From positions 1-64,000 of the forward strand of contig NZ_BMRF01000019.1 in NCBI RefSeq assembly GCF_014648495.1: DNA of 64,000 nucleotides. The letters are read 5' to 3'. This document shows, in pieces, positions 27,281-35,577 of this stretch. The position numbers and the translations under genes were made by a program. Below the pieces are notes generated by a model. It ran no database searches. It was not told the origin of the DNA and saw only the letters and a program-made list of their open reading frames with translations. The DNA is from Actinomadura cremea (GTDB lineage Bacteria; Actinomycetota; Actinomycetes; Streptosporangiales; Streptosporangiaceae). Every line of letters starts with the position of its first letter. Within the stretch, counting starts at the first letter, position 1.

Positions 27281-27949
27281 GTGGCGAACCTGGTCTACAA
27301 GCAGGTCTCGACCGACCAGCAGTCGACCGCCCGGCAGAACCTCGTCCTGGACGAGGCCGGGATCGAAGACCCAGTCGTCTTCGAGGAGGACCCGGGCGCC
27401 TCCAGCCGCCTCCACCCCCTCCAGCGCCCGAAGTTCCGCGAACTGCTCACCTACGCGCGGCCGGGCGACACCGTGCACATCTCCGAGATGGTCCGCCTCG
27501 TCCGCGGCACCGGACACATCCTCGACGTGCTCGATGTCCTCCACCGCGACCAGGTGGCGCTGCGCATCCACGACGGCGCGTTCTCCGCGATGGACCTCAC
27601 CGCCCGCCACCCGCGCACCGGCGAGCTGCTGTCCACCGTGAAGTTCATGGTGCAGACCCTCGCCGCCGCCGGCGCACTCCAGCGCGACCTTCAGCGAGAG
27701 CTGACCTGCGACGGGCTGCGGGCCGCCGAGGCCAAAGGCAGCAAGGGCGGTCGCCGCCCCGCCGTCCCCGCCGTCCCGGCCGCGCAGACCGACACCGTCC
27801 GCACCGCCTACCTGGAGGGCCGCTCGATCGCCGCCCTCGCCCGCGACCACGGTCGCGTTCGCGTAGGTAGCGGGCGACGAACGCGGTGCGCTGGGCGCGG
27901 CCGATCTCCAGCATGGCCTGGTAGGCGGGGTGGGAGGCCGATCGGGTGA
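27281..27949 (+). pseudogene. tnpR: Serine recombinase (Tn3 resolvase), 3' truncated
   Basis: From the GTG at 27281 (GGAAGG upstream) the protein begins VANLVYKQVSTDQQSTARQN with the nucleophile Ser10 and continues through the catalytic domain (RPGDTVHISEMVRLVRGTG, TGELLSTVKFMVQTLAAAGA). The C-terminal helix-turn-helix starts (RTAYLEGRSIAALARDHG) but breaks off near 27850, where antisense transposase sequence begins; the frame then runs on as nonsense to 27949. Residue 8 is Gln where resolvases usually have an active-site Arg. Without its DNA-recognition helix the product is probably inactive. Confidence 0.8.
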
Positions 27950-28540
27950 AGCGCGCCAGGATCGCCTCGGTGGAGGCGGTGCGGGTGCGGATAGCGTGGC
28001 GTACTTGATGACCTGGTCGTAGTTGCGGGCGATGACGTCCCAGTTGATCGGCCGGGTCAGCGCCGCCGCCAGGTGCGGGTACGCGCCGGGGTCGCCGGCG
28101 GCGGGCCGGTACAGCCGGACCTTGTTGATCCGCTTGATCCGCGGCAGCAGGTCGATGTTCAGCAACCTCGTGATGCCGAACCCGATCTCCGACTGGCCGT
28201 GGGAGTCGACGTAGTTGCCCTCCACGCTCATGGTGGTGCCGTGCCGGATGGCGCCCTCGACCATCGCGGCGACCTCGGAGGCCGAGGCCCGCAGCGTCTG
28301 GGAGTGCACCACCACCGAGCCGCGCTCCACGTGCCAGTACACCAGGATCCCGCGGCCGCCATAGCGCGAGTGCCACTCGGTGAGCAGGTTCTGGTCCCAG
28401 GCCCGGAAGTGCGTGGAGTCGGAGGCCACCTTCTGCTCGGCGCGGGCGCCGATCCGGTGCACCGTGGCGATCAGCAGATCCACCAGCGCGTCGGTGACCT
28501 CCCGCTCCCGCTCCACCAGCAGCCCCGCCGGCAGCGTCAC
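27872..28540 (-). pseudogene. tnpA: Tn3-family transposase, C-terminal DDE portion, frameshifted
   Basis: The frame from 28540 reads DALVDLLIATVHRIGARAEQ, ASDSTHFRAWDQNLLTEWHS and VEGNYVDSHGQSEIGFGI, then LLPRIKRINKVRLYRP: the catalytic domain, with the first two DDE aspartates in ASDSTH and VDSHGQ. After VIKYA homology moves to another frame (TRTASTEAILARFTRSASHP, then YQAMLEIGRAQRTAFVARYL) and stops near 27872. The N-terminal portion and extreme C-terminus with the glutamate region are missing. It is on the strand opposite to the N-terminal half at 23.8-25.2 kb, so an inversion or a second copy is required. Confidence 0.85.
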
Positions 28541-28830
28541 CGCCGCTGCCGGCGAACTGCGCGCACGCCGCCGCAGATGCGAGGGGCGGCAGCGACTCCC
28601 GTGTGCCCGGGGCCGGAGCCGCCCGGACCTCCAACGTCAGCGCGTCACGCTCACTCAGCCCCCGATCATCCGCCTCAACGGCGCCCGATCCACGCCAGCC
28701 GACGGGTCCGAGGCGGCGGACATCGGCGCGTTCCGCGCTTCCCGCCGGGCTGCCACCAGCAGCGCACGCGCCGCCGGCCACGGCTCGGGATCGCGTCCGC
28801 ACGCCCGCACGAACCGCTCCAGCGTGGGCT
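28541..28830. other. Junction region with possible regulator remnant
   Basis: About 290 bases between the transposase fragment and the VOC gene. A complementary-strand frame near 28725-28835 reads PTLERFVRACGRDPEPW, similar to the segment after the helix-turn-helix in actinomycete XRE/NB-ARC regulators. It has no proper start and ends in unrelated sequence; at most a remnant. Confidence 0.35.
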
Positions 28831-29289
28831 TCAGGAGTTTTGGGCCAGCAACTCGGTCCCGCGGCGGGCGATCTCCTCCGACGACAGGTCCTCGGTGTGG
28901 GTCAGGAAGACCCACAGATGGCCGAACGGGTCCCTCAGCATGGACGATCGGGCTCCGTAGAACATGTCGGTCGGAGGCTGGAGCACCTCGACGCCCGCAC
29001 GGACGGCCTGGTCGCTGAGCGCGTCCACGTCGTCGACGTAGATGTGGAGGCCCACCGTCGAGCCGCCCGCGGCGCCGGGAGCTTTGAAGGGGTCGTCCGC
29101 GTCCCCGACCATGAGGACCGAGCCACTGATGCTGACCTCGGCATGCAGTATGCGACCTTCCGGGTCGGCGATGCGGAACAACTCCTCGCCGCCGAACGCA
29201 TCAGCGTAGAAACGGATCGCTTCGGCGGCGTCCTCCACCATGAGGTGCGGAATCGCGGCGTAGCTGTAGCGCTCGGGAGCAGTTTTCAT
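28831..29289 (-). CDS. VOC-family protein, PhnB-like
   Basis: A 152-residue protein: AIPHLMVEDAAEAIRFYADA at the start, GRILHAEVSISGSVLMVGDA, GLHIYVDDVDALSDQAVRAG and RDPFGHLWVFLTHTEDLS near the end, the order and spacing of PhnB/YvcH-type VOC proteins, with a C-terminal EEIARR tail. This group includes uncharacterised glyoxalase-like proteins used in stress or antibiotic tolerance. The ATG at 29289 has a usable upstream AGGATC. It stands alone at the right edge of the transposon graveyard. Confidence 0.88.
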   Translation of the reverse strand: MKTAPERYSYAAIPHLMVEDAAEAIRFYADAFGGEELFRIADPEGRILHAEVSISGSVLMVGDADDPFKAPGAAGGSTVGLHIYVDDVDALSDQAVRAGVEVLQPPTDMFYGARSSMLRDPFGHLWVFLTHTEDLSSEEIARRGTELLAQNS

Positions 29290-29414
29290 GTCACAGATCC
29301 TTTCGAGAAGCTCTTGTCAACTCACCGTAGAACCTCAACTAAAGGCGAGGTCAAGCGGATGTGGTCCCCGTCGACACCGACGGACCCGGCCGCCACCCCG
29401 GCTTCCTGTTCGCC

Positions 29415-29570
29415 CTAGTTCTCGATCGCGTCGAAGCCCGCCTCCACGGCCCGTTCGGCGGCGGGGGCGAAGTCGGCGACGGTGGCCTGGATCTCGGCGG
29501 TGCTCATGGCCGAGGCCCGCTCGCCGGGATCATCCCGGGCGTCCCGTCCGGCTGCCAGGCCATTTCCATA
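29415..29570 (-). pseudogene. Old-yellow-enzyme alkene reductase fragment
   Basis: A complementary-strand frame reads MAWQPDGTPGMIPASG and MSTAEIQATVADFAPAAERA followed by VEAGFDAIEN and TAG. This matches the central block of OYE-type flavin reductases, where EI-x-x-x-V-x-D-F-x-x-A-A-R-A-V-x-A-G-F-D-G-V-E precedes the HxAHGY site. Only about 50 residues of some 360 remain. Confidence 0.6.
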
Positions 29571-29602
29571 AACTGTGAATATAAAAATGCTATGCTTTGC
29601 GC

Positions 29603-30061
29603 ATGAGTCGTCAAGGCGCCGCTCCTGCCGCGTCCGCCGCCATCGGGGCAGCCCTCTACGGCCTGGCCACCAGGGCCGTGAGGCGCCTGCCCCGGGACAT
29701 GAGCCTGACGTCCGCCGCCACCCTGGCCACCCTGGACCGGACCGGACCGCGGCGCATCACCGATCTGGCCGCGGTCGAGGGCGTCACCCAGCCCGCGATG
29801 ACCGCCCTCATCCGGGTGATGGAGGAGTCCGGCCTGGTCGAGCGGCGGGGCGACGCGTCCGACAAGCGGGTCACGCTGGTGTGCCTGACCGAGGCCGGCG
29901 CCTCCTATGTCCGGGCGCGGCGCCAGGCGGGTGTCCACGCGTTCGAGCAGTTGATCGGCGAGCTCACCGGCGATGAGGTCGAGGCGCTGGTGGCGGCCCT
30001 TCCGGCGCTGAAGCATCTGGCAGAGCTCGACAGCCAGGACCGCGAAGGGCCGAAGCAGTGA
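29603..30061 (+). CDS. MarR-family transcriptional regulator
   Basis: A 152-residue winged-helix regulator: RITDLAAVEGVTQPAMTALI at about residues 50-69 and the wing RRGDASDKRVTLVCLTEAG. The ATG at 29603 sits very close to an AT-rich promoter (TATAAAAATGCTATGC), so the transcript may be nearly leaderless. It is followed by the MFS exporter after 38 bp and probably represses it. Confidence 0.9.
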   Translation: MSRQGAAPAASAAIGAALYGLATRAVRRLPRDMSLTSAATLATLDRTGPRRITDLAAVEGVTQPAMTALIRVMEESGLVERRGDASDKRVTLVCLTEAGASYVRARRQAGVHAFEQLIGELTGDEVEALVAALPALKHLAELDSQDREGPKQ

Positions 30062-30099
30062 CCGGGCAGCCGGTCGACGAGTCGCGGTGAAGGCGTCCG

Positions 30100-31488
30100 G
30101 TGGCGCGTTCCGAGGCGCGGCTGCTGGTCCCCGCCCTGATCTTCATCGCTCTGGTCGTGGCGGCGGTGGCCAGCCTCGGGGCGCCTCTCATCACCAGCGT
30201 GGCGACCTCGTTCCACGTCTCGCTCGGCAGCGCGCAGTGGACGCTGACCATCGCGCTGCTCAGCGGCGCCGTCGCCACGCCGGTCCTGGGTCGGCTCGGA
30301 GCCGGCCCGCACCGGCGGGCCGCGATCCTCGCCACGCTGGCGGTCGTCGTCGCCGGCAGCGCGCTCACCGTGCTGCCGCTGCCGTTCGCGTGGCTGCTGG
30401 CCGGCAGGGCGGCCCAGGGTGTCGGGCTCGGGCTGACGGCGCTGATGATGGGCGTGGCCCGGGACCACATCCCCGAGGAGCGCAGCGCGGCCGTGATCGC
30501 CCTGATCTCGGTGGTCTCGATCATCGGGGCCGGCGTCGGCTACCCGCTGGCCGCACTGCTCGCCGAGCTCGGCGGGGTACGGGCCGCCTACGGCCTCGGC
30601 CTGGTCGTCACCGCCGCCGCCCTGGTGACCGCGTGGCGCTCCATGCCCGACGCCCCCGAAGGCCGCTCCGCCCACGTGGACGTGGCAGGCGCGGTCGTCC
30701 TGGCCGCTGCGCTGCTCCTGGTGCTGTTCCTCGCCGGCGAACGGAATCTGTGGAGCCGGCACCTCGCCGTGGCGGCGGGCCTCGCCGCCGTCGCGGTGGT
30801 GCTGCTCTGCGTCTGGGCCGTCATCGAGCTGCGCAGCACGACGCCCCTGGTCGATGTGCGGGCGGTGCGGCACCCGGCGGTCGCCGGGGCGAACCTCGCC
30901 ATGTTCGTCGGCGGGATCGGCATGTACCTCCTGCTCACGCTCATCACCCGGTACGCGCAGACGCCGCACGGCGCTGGCTACGGCTTCGGGCTGACGACCT
31001 TCGTCGCCGGGCTGGTCCTCATCCCGTTCTCGGTGCTGGGGTTCGTCGCCGGCAAGCTCACGCCGCGGGTCCGGACGCGGATCGCCGACCCCCTGCTCCT
31101 GGCCGGCGGCGCCGTCGTGGTCGGCGGCGGGTTCGCCTTGTTCGCGGCGGCCCGGTCGGACCTGGCCGAACTGTTCGCGGCGATGGGCGTGCTCGGTTTC
31201 GGCGTCGGCGGCTTCTCGGCCGCGATGCCCGGCGTCATCCTGGCCGTCACCCCCAAGAGCGAGACGTCGAGCGCCATGAGCTTCAACTACGTCGTCCGCA
31301 GCGTCGGGTACTCCCTGGGCAGCGCCATCGGCGGCCTGATCCTCGCCGCGGGTACCGGCCCCGGCCACCTCTTCCCCGACGACAGCGCCTACACCACCGC
31401 GGCGCTGGTCGGCATCGGCGCCATGGCGATCACGACGCTGACAAGCCTCGCTCTCGCCCGCCGACGCTCGTCCGAGACCAACCCGTAA
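30100..31488 (+). CDS. MFS transporter (drug-exporter-like)
   Basis: A 462-residue major facilitator with a 12-14 segment profile starting at residue 9 (LLVPALIFIALVVAAVASLG), a loop-2 region shortened to LGRLGAGPHRRAA, and motif C-like GAGVGYPLAALLAELGG near 140. The GTG at 30100 is the only start that gives the full first helix. It follows the MarR gene in the same direction, as in many inducible drug-efflux pairs. The substrate is unknown. Confidence 0.9.
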   Translation: MARSEARLLVPALIFIALVVAAVASLGAPLITSVATSFHVSLGSAQWTLTIALLSGAVATPVLGRLGAGPHRRAAILATLAVVVAGSALTVLPLPFAWLLAGRAAQGVGLGLTALMMGVARDHIPEERSAAVIALISVVSIIGAGVGYPLAALLAELGGVRAAYGLGLVVTAAALVTAWRSMPDAPEGRSAHVDVAGAVVLAAALLLVLFLAGERNLWSRHLAVAAGLAAVAVVLLCVWAVIELRSTTPLVDVRAVRHPAVAGANLAMFVGGIGMYLLLTLITRYAQTPHGAGYGFGLTTFVAGLVLIPFSVLGFVAGKLTPRVRTRIADPLLLAGGAVVVGGGFALFAAARSDLAELFAAMGVLGFGVGGFSAAMPGVILAVTPKSETSSAMSFNYVVRSVGYSLGSAIGGLILAAGTGPGHLFPDDSAYTTAALVGIGAMAITTLTSLALARRRSSETNP

Positions 31489-31521
31489 GCCAGATTCACT
31501 CATCCCAACACTGGAGCTTCC

Positions 31522-31617
31522 GTGCCCAAGGGCTACTGGGTCAGCGTCTACCGCACCATTTCAGAACCTGAGAAGCTGGCTGCCTACAACAAGCTGGCCG
31601 GTCAAATCGGCGAACCC
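31522..31617 (+). pseudogene. DUF1330 protein, N-terminal fragment
   Basis: The first 30 codons, MPKGYWVSVYRTISEPEKLA and AYNKLAGQIGEPG, are the conserved start of DUF1330 proteins (about 95 residues). Homology stops near 31610, where the antisense 3' end of the response regulator begins. The remaining two thirds are lost, pointing to a deletion that joined two regions. Confidence 0.75.
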
Positions 31618-31635
31618 GGATTTGCCGGGGGGAGG

Positions 31636-32292
31636 TCAGGAATTGCGCGAACTTATCAGACCGGATTGGTAGGCCAGGACGACGAGTTGCGCGCGGTCGC
31701 GGACGTGGAGCTTGGTCATGGCTCGGTTGATGTGAGTTTTGGCGGTCGTCGGGCTGATCACCATGCGGTCGGCGATCTGGTCGTTGGACAGGCCTTGGGC
31801 GACCAGGGCGACGGCCTCGCGCTCGCGGTTGGTCAGTTCTTTCAGCCCCGTGCCGGTGTAGAGCGGCTGCGTGACGTACCTGTCGATCAGCTTGCGGGTG
31901 ATCGAGGGCGCGAGCAGCGCGTCGCCGCGCGCGGCGACGCGGACGGCGTGCAGGAAGTCTTCGGGCACGATGTCTTTGACGAGGAATCCGGCTGCGCCGG
32001 CGCGCAGGGCGTTGAAGACGTGTTCGTCCAGGCCGTAGTTGGTCAGGATGACCACGTGGATTCCGGCCAGGGACGGGTCTGCGGCGATGCGCCGGGTCGC
32101 CTCGATACCGTCCATGACCGGCATCTGGACGTCGATGAGCGCGATGTCGGGCAGGTGCTCCCTGGCCAGCGCCAGCCCCTGGCCGCCGTCGGCGGCCTCG
32201 GCCACCACCTCGATGTCGTCCTCGGCGTCGAGGAGCGCGCGGAACCCGCTGCGGATGAGCGGCTGGTCGTCGACCAGCAGGACACGGATCAT
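31636..32292 (-). CDS. NarL/LuxR-type response regulator
   Basis: A 218-residue response regulator: receiver domain with acidic pocket LLVDDQ, phospho-acceptor Asp in IALIDVQMPVMDGIEATRR near residue 54, and Lys in FLVKDIVP near 104. The LuxR helix-turn-helix spans about 150-205 (LTNREREAVALVAQGLSNDQ). It is coupled to its kinase by an ATGA overlap. It is a close paralogue of the regulator at 44655-45314. Targets are unknown; it is convergent with a decayed DUF1330 gene. Confidence 0.93.
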   Translation of the reverse strand: MIRVLLVDDQPLIRSGFRALLDAEDDIEVVAEAADGGQGLALAREHLPDIALIDVQMPVMDGIEATRRIAADPSLAGIHVVILTNYGLDEHVFNALRAGAAGFLVKDIVPEDFLHAVRVAARGDALLAPSITRKLIDRYVTQPLYTGTGLKELTNREREAVALVAQGLSNDQIADRMVISPTTAKTHINRAMTKLHVRDRAQLVVLAYQSGLISSRNS

Positions 32293-33404
32293 GACGTCCG
32301 GTCCACGGGAAGCTCGGCCTGAACGGTGAAGCCGCCTTCGCTGCGCGGTCGTGCTCGGAGTCGGCCACCGAGGGCGGTGACGCGTTCTCGCATCCCGAGC
32401 AGCCCGATGCCGGGCACCGGCGGGGTGTCGGCGGTGGCTTCACCGTCGTCGTCCACCTGTATGACCAAGGCGTCGGGGCGGTAGTCGATCCGGACCGAAG
32501 CGGTGGCGGCGACGGCATGGCGGGCGATGTTGGTCAGCGACTCCTGAACGATCCGGTAGGCGGTCCGGTCCACCGCGGCCGGGACGTCGTTCGGCCGTCC
32601 CTCGATCGTCAGCGTCGCGTCCAGGCCGCTCGCCTGGGCTCGTTGGACCAGTTCCGGGACGTGGTCGAGTCCGTGCGGCGGGTTCTTGCCGTCGGTGCGC
32701 AGCGCCTCAAGGGTCGCCCGTAGTTCCCCGGCGGCCTCACGACCGGCCTCCCGGATCGTCAGCAGGGCCTCCGGAACCGGTTCGCCATGCTTACGGGCCA
32801 GGTGGACGGCGACTTCGGCCTGCACCTTGATGACGGAGATCTGGTGGGTGAGCGAATCGTGCAGTTCCCGAGCGATGTGCAACCGTTCCTCGTCGGCGCG
32901 GCGCCGCGCGGTCTCCTCGCGGGTGCGTTCGGCTTCGTCGGCTCGCCGCTCGGCCTGCCGCAGCGCTTCCCCCGCGGCACCGGCGGCGATCAGCCAGGCG
33001 ATCTCCAGGGCGCCGCGGGCCTGCGCGAACGCCTCACCGGTGTCGTGGAGGCCCGCGGCGAGGGCCGCGAGCGGCAGGGCGGCCAGCAGGGTCACGCTCG
33101 CCGCCACCGCGACGACACGGTGTCCCGCGCGCACGGCGGCGTACACCGCGAACAGGTACGCCACGGCCGGCACATCGAAACCGGCCGCCTGGTGGCCCGC
33201 CGCGCAGAGCCCGGTGGCGGCCAGCACGGCGACCGGAGCCCGGCGGCGCGCGGCCAGCGCCAGGCCGCCGGCCGCCAGCAGCGCGCAGCCGAGGATGTCG
33301 ACGGCGGAGGCCGGGCGCTGCTCCGACAGCCCGGTGGCCAGCAGGATCGCCGCCATGCCGACAGCGGTCGCCGCGTCGGTGAGGCCGGTCCGTCTCCTGC
33401 TCAT
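32289..33404 (-). CDS. NarL-family sensor histidine kinase
   Basis: A 371-residue kinase. Four or five hydrophobic segments in residues 10-145 form the membrane sensor. HisKA_3 phospho-acceptor His lies in IARELHDSLTHQISVIKVQA near residue 185, and a HATPase_c domain (DRTAYRIVQESLTNIARHA, later GIGLLGMRERVTALGG) ends the protein. It is the first gene of a two-gene operon with the response regulator. A short palindrome, CTACCGC-N4-GCGGTAG (33463-33480), lies upstream and may be a control site. Confidence 0.92.
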   Translation of the reverse strand: MSRRRTGLTDAATAVGMAAILLATGLSEQRPASAVDILGCALLAAGGLALAARRRAPVAVLAATGLCAAGHQAAGFDVPAVAYLFAVYAAVRAGHRVVAVAASVTLLAALPLAALAAGLHDTGEAFAQARGALEIAWLIAAGAAGEALRQAERRADEAERTREETARRRADEERLHIARELHDSLTHQISVIKVQAEVAVHLARKHGEPVPEALLTIREAGREAAGELRATLEALRTDGKNPPHGLDHVPELVQRAQASGLDATLTIEGRPNDVPAAVDRTAYRIVQESLTNIARHAVAATASVRIDYRPDALVIQVDDDGEATADTPPVPGIGLLGMRERVTALGGRLRARPRSEGGFTVQAELPVDRTS

Positions 33405-33462
33405 GCGCGCACCCTAGCCGGATGTTCGTGCGGGCGGCTCCTGCGCACGGATGATCGGCCGA

Positions 33463-33480
33463 CTACCGCGAACGCGGTAG
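33463..33480. promoter_or_regulatory. Palindrome CTACCGC-N4-GCGGTAG between kinase and DUF6223 genes
   Basis: Perfect 7-bp arms around GAAC, in the divergent region between the two-component operon and the DUF6223 gene. Candidate response-regulator site; inference from position only. Confidence 0.4.
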
Positions 33481-33623
33481 GTTCTCGGCTTCTGCGGCGT
33501 CCACGGCAGGACGGCTGCGGCGTGGGCGGCAGCGTGATCTGCCTGCGTCCACAGGACGACCGGCGGTGGGTGCATCGGACAGGATCGGGCGACATCCAGG
33601 AGGGTCGAAAGAAGGAGCACCTC

Positions 33624-34046
33624 ATGTCAGTCAGGTCTGTGCTTGTCGTGGTCGTGGCCACCCTTGTCGGATGGAGCGGGCTTGCGGCACCGGCGGTCGC
33701 GCACGCCTCGGTTCAGCCGGTCGCCGCCAGCGCTTACGACATGAGCGCCGGACGAGTCGGGGCCATCGTGGCCGCGCTGCTGGGATTGACCGGGGTGGTC
33801 ATCGGCGGGCGGGCTCTGGCCCGCACCGCAGGTCGTAGGGGCGACGGCTCCGGGCGGACCGGGGCCGTCGTGGCTCTGGTGGCCGGGTCGACCGGGATCA
33901 TCATCGGTGGGCTGGTCGCGGTCACCGCCGACGGGGGTCTCGGCACCGGCAACGGGCTCGGCGGGGCCCTCATGGCCCTGCTGGTGGGATCGATCGGGAC
34001 AACCCTCGGCGGGCTGGCTCTGGCTCGTGCCCGCCGCACCGACTGA
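33624..34046 (+). CDS. DUF6223-family secreted/membrane protein
   Basis: A 140-residue protein with a signal peptide (SVRSVLVVVVATLVGWSGLA, cleavage near VAHA) and three hydrophobic segments (about 43-60, 75-95, 110-130) separated by short Gly-rich and basic loops (RTAGRRGDGSGR). The pattern and length fit DUF6223. GAAGGAG precedes the ATG at 33624. It is divergent from the two-component system, which may control it. Function unknown. Confidence 0.75.
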   Translation: MSVRSVLVVVVATLVGWSGLAAPAVAHASVQPVAASAYDMSAGRVGAIVAALLGLTGVVIGGRALARTAGRRGDGSGRTGAVVALVAGSTGIIIGGLVAVTADGGLGTGNGLGGALMALLVGSIGTTLGGLALARARRTD

Positions 34047-34079
34047 CCGGCCGCCCGCAGCGAAGACGAGCGGGCGCCC

Positions 34080-34416
34080 GCTCGAGGTGCGTTCATCGCG
34101 ACTGGCGCTGTACGACCTCGTCGAGTCCCTCGACATGAGCATCACGCCCCGGCGCGAGGCCATCCGACGCCTCAGCAGCGAGGGACTGGTCACCGTCGAA
34201 ACCCGTCGCGATGTCGGTGTCTCCACCATGAACTCCGAGGAGGCGCGCCAGCTCTTCGAGGCCCGCCTCTCCCCGGACCCCACCGCGGCCGAACTCGCCG
34301 CACCGACGCCGACATAGCCGCCCTGCAGACAGCGGTCCGCAACCTGCTCCCCGTCACGCGTCAGTGGGGCGAGGAAGCACTCACGGCCCACCGCGCCTTC
34401 CACCGCCGGACAAGAA
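34080..34416 (+). pseudogene. GntR/FadR-type (FCD) regulator remnant, frameshifted
   Basis: A frame reads LALYDLVESLDMSITPRREA and IRRLSSEGLVTVETRRDVGV, then EEARQLFEARLSPDPTAAEL: the winged helix and first FCD helix of a GntR regulator. A frameshift near 34300 moves homology to DIAALQTAVRNLLPVTRQWG and HRAFHR, after which it ends. The start of the winged helix is also missing. Confidence 0.7.
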
Positions 34417-34421
34417 CGCCC

Positions 34422-34800
34422 TCACTGGCAGGCACCGGGAAGGGCGGGGTGGTGGTCGCTGCTGTCCCCATTGCCGCGGGTGGCGAGATACCCCATCGTG
34501 ACGAACCGCAGGCAGCGGTCCTGGTGAGCCATGGAGGTGAACATGTCGTAGGTGGTCTCCCGGGTGAGGTCTTCGGGAGCAACGCCGATGGCCGTGTGGA
34601 CGTGATCGTGGAAGATCCTGTCGAGCTGGACATTGCGGACGAGCTCGGTGTTGTCTGCGGCCAGGGCGAGACGCCGACGCCGGGCCACTCCGCACTGAGG
34701 GCATCGCCTACCAGTTCCGCCACCGCGAACTCCGAGACCACCAGAGCCAGCGGGCCCGCAGGCACAGTTCGCACACCACCCACCGCGCCGGACGAGCCGG
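34422..34800 (-). CDS. Zinc-ribbon hypothetical protein, 5' end unclear
   Basis: A complementary-strand frame with strongly coding-like third positions. It has WCANC and, about 25 residues on, RCPQCG, a two-knuckle zinc ribbon, then VRNVQLDRIFHDHVHTAIGV and LTRETTYDMFTSMAHQDRCL, ending PALPGACQ and TGA at 34422-34424. Upstream of 34800 the frame is antisense to the cation-transporter region and no convincing start is seen, so the gene may be truncated. I do not recognise the family. Confidence 0.4.
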
Positions 34801-34863
34801 GCGCAGCCTAGGACGATCTTCAGACTCGGGCGCGATTGCGGGAGGGCAGCGCGCGGGTGTCTG

Positions 34864-35577
34864 TCAGGAGCAGCAGACGCATCCGGGCTCGCACGTCCCG
34901 CAACCGCCGCCCTCCGCCGACGCGTCCGGGGCGGGGGCGGGCAGGGCGCAGCAGATGTCGCCTCGCCATGCCTGGCGGCCTTCCTTGACCGCCACGGCGG
35001 CGATGACGAGGGCGGCGATCGGGTCGGCCCACGCCCACCCGAACAGGCTGTTGACCGCCAGCCCCACCAGCAGGACGCCCGACAGGTAGGTGCACAGCAG
35101 CGTCTGCTTGGAGTCGGCGACCGCGCTCGCCGATCCCAGCTCGCGTCCCGCGCGGCGCTGGGCATACGACAGGAACGGCATGATCGCCAGGCTGAGGGCG
35201 GCCAGTACCAGCCCGGTAGTGGAGTGCTCGGCCCCGCCGCCGCTCAGCAGCGCCCGCACCGAGTCGACCGAGACGTAGGCGGCGAGTGCGAAGAACGACA
35301 GTGCGATGATCCGCAGTGCCCGCTGCTCCCGCCGCGCGACGACGTCGGGGTCGCGGGCGGAGAACTGCCAGGCGACCGCGGCGGCGGAGGCGACTTCGAT
35401 CACCGAGTCGAGTCCGAACGCGACCAGTGCTCCCGACGACGCCATCGTCCCGGCGCCGATCGCCACGACGGCCTCGATCACGTTGTAGGTGATCGTCGCG
35501 GCCACCAGCCAACGGACACGCCGCGCCAGCACCGCCCGCCGTCGCGGCGGCGGAGGCCCCAGCGCCAGCACTGTCAT
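34864..35577 (-). CDS. CDF-like cation efflux protein with Cys-rich tail
   Basis: A 237-residue membrane protein with five or six hydrophobic segments and the metal-site motifs of cation diffusion facilitators: SGALVAFGLDSVIEVASA (segment 2, with D as ligand) and SAVADSKQTLLCTYLS (segment 5). The cytoplasmic C-terminal domain is replaced by a short tail ending CGTCEPGCVCCS, five cysteines in twelve residues, likely binding soft metals. It is coupled by ATGA to the upstream CmtR-like regulator. Cd, Pb or Zn export is the inferred role. Confidence 0.87.
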   Translation of the reverse strand: MTVLALGPPPPRRRAVLARRVRWLVAATITYNVIEAVVAIGAGTMASSGALVAFGLDSVIEVASAAAVAWQFSARDPDVVARREQRALRIIALSFFALAAYVSVDSVRALLSGGGAEHSTTGLVLAALSLAIMPFLSYAQRRAGRELGSASAVADSKQTLLCTYLSGVLLVGLAVNSLFGWAWADPIAALVIAAVAVKEGRQAWRGDICCALPAPAPDASAEGGGCGTCEPGCVCCS

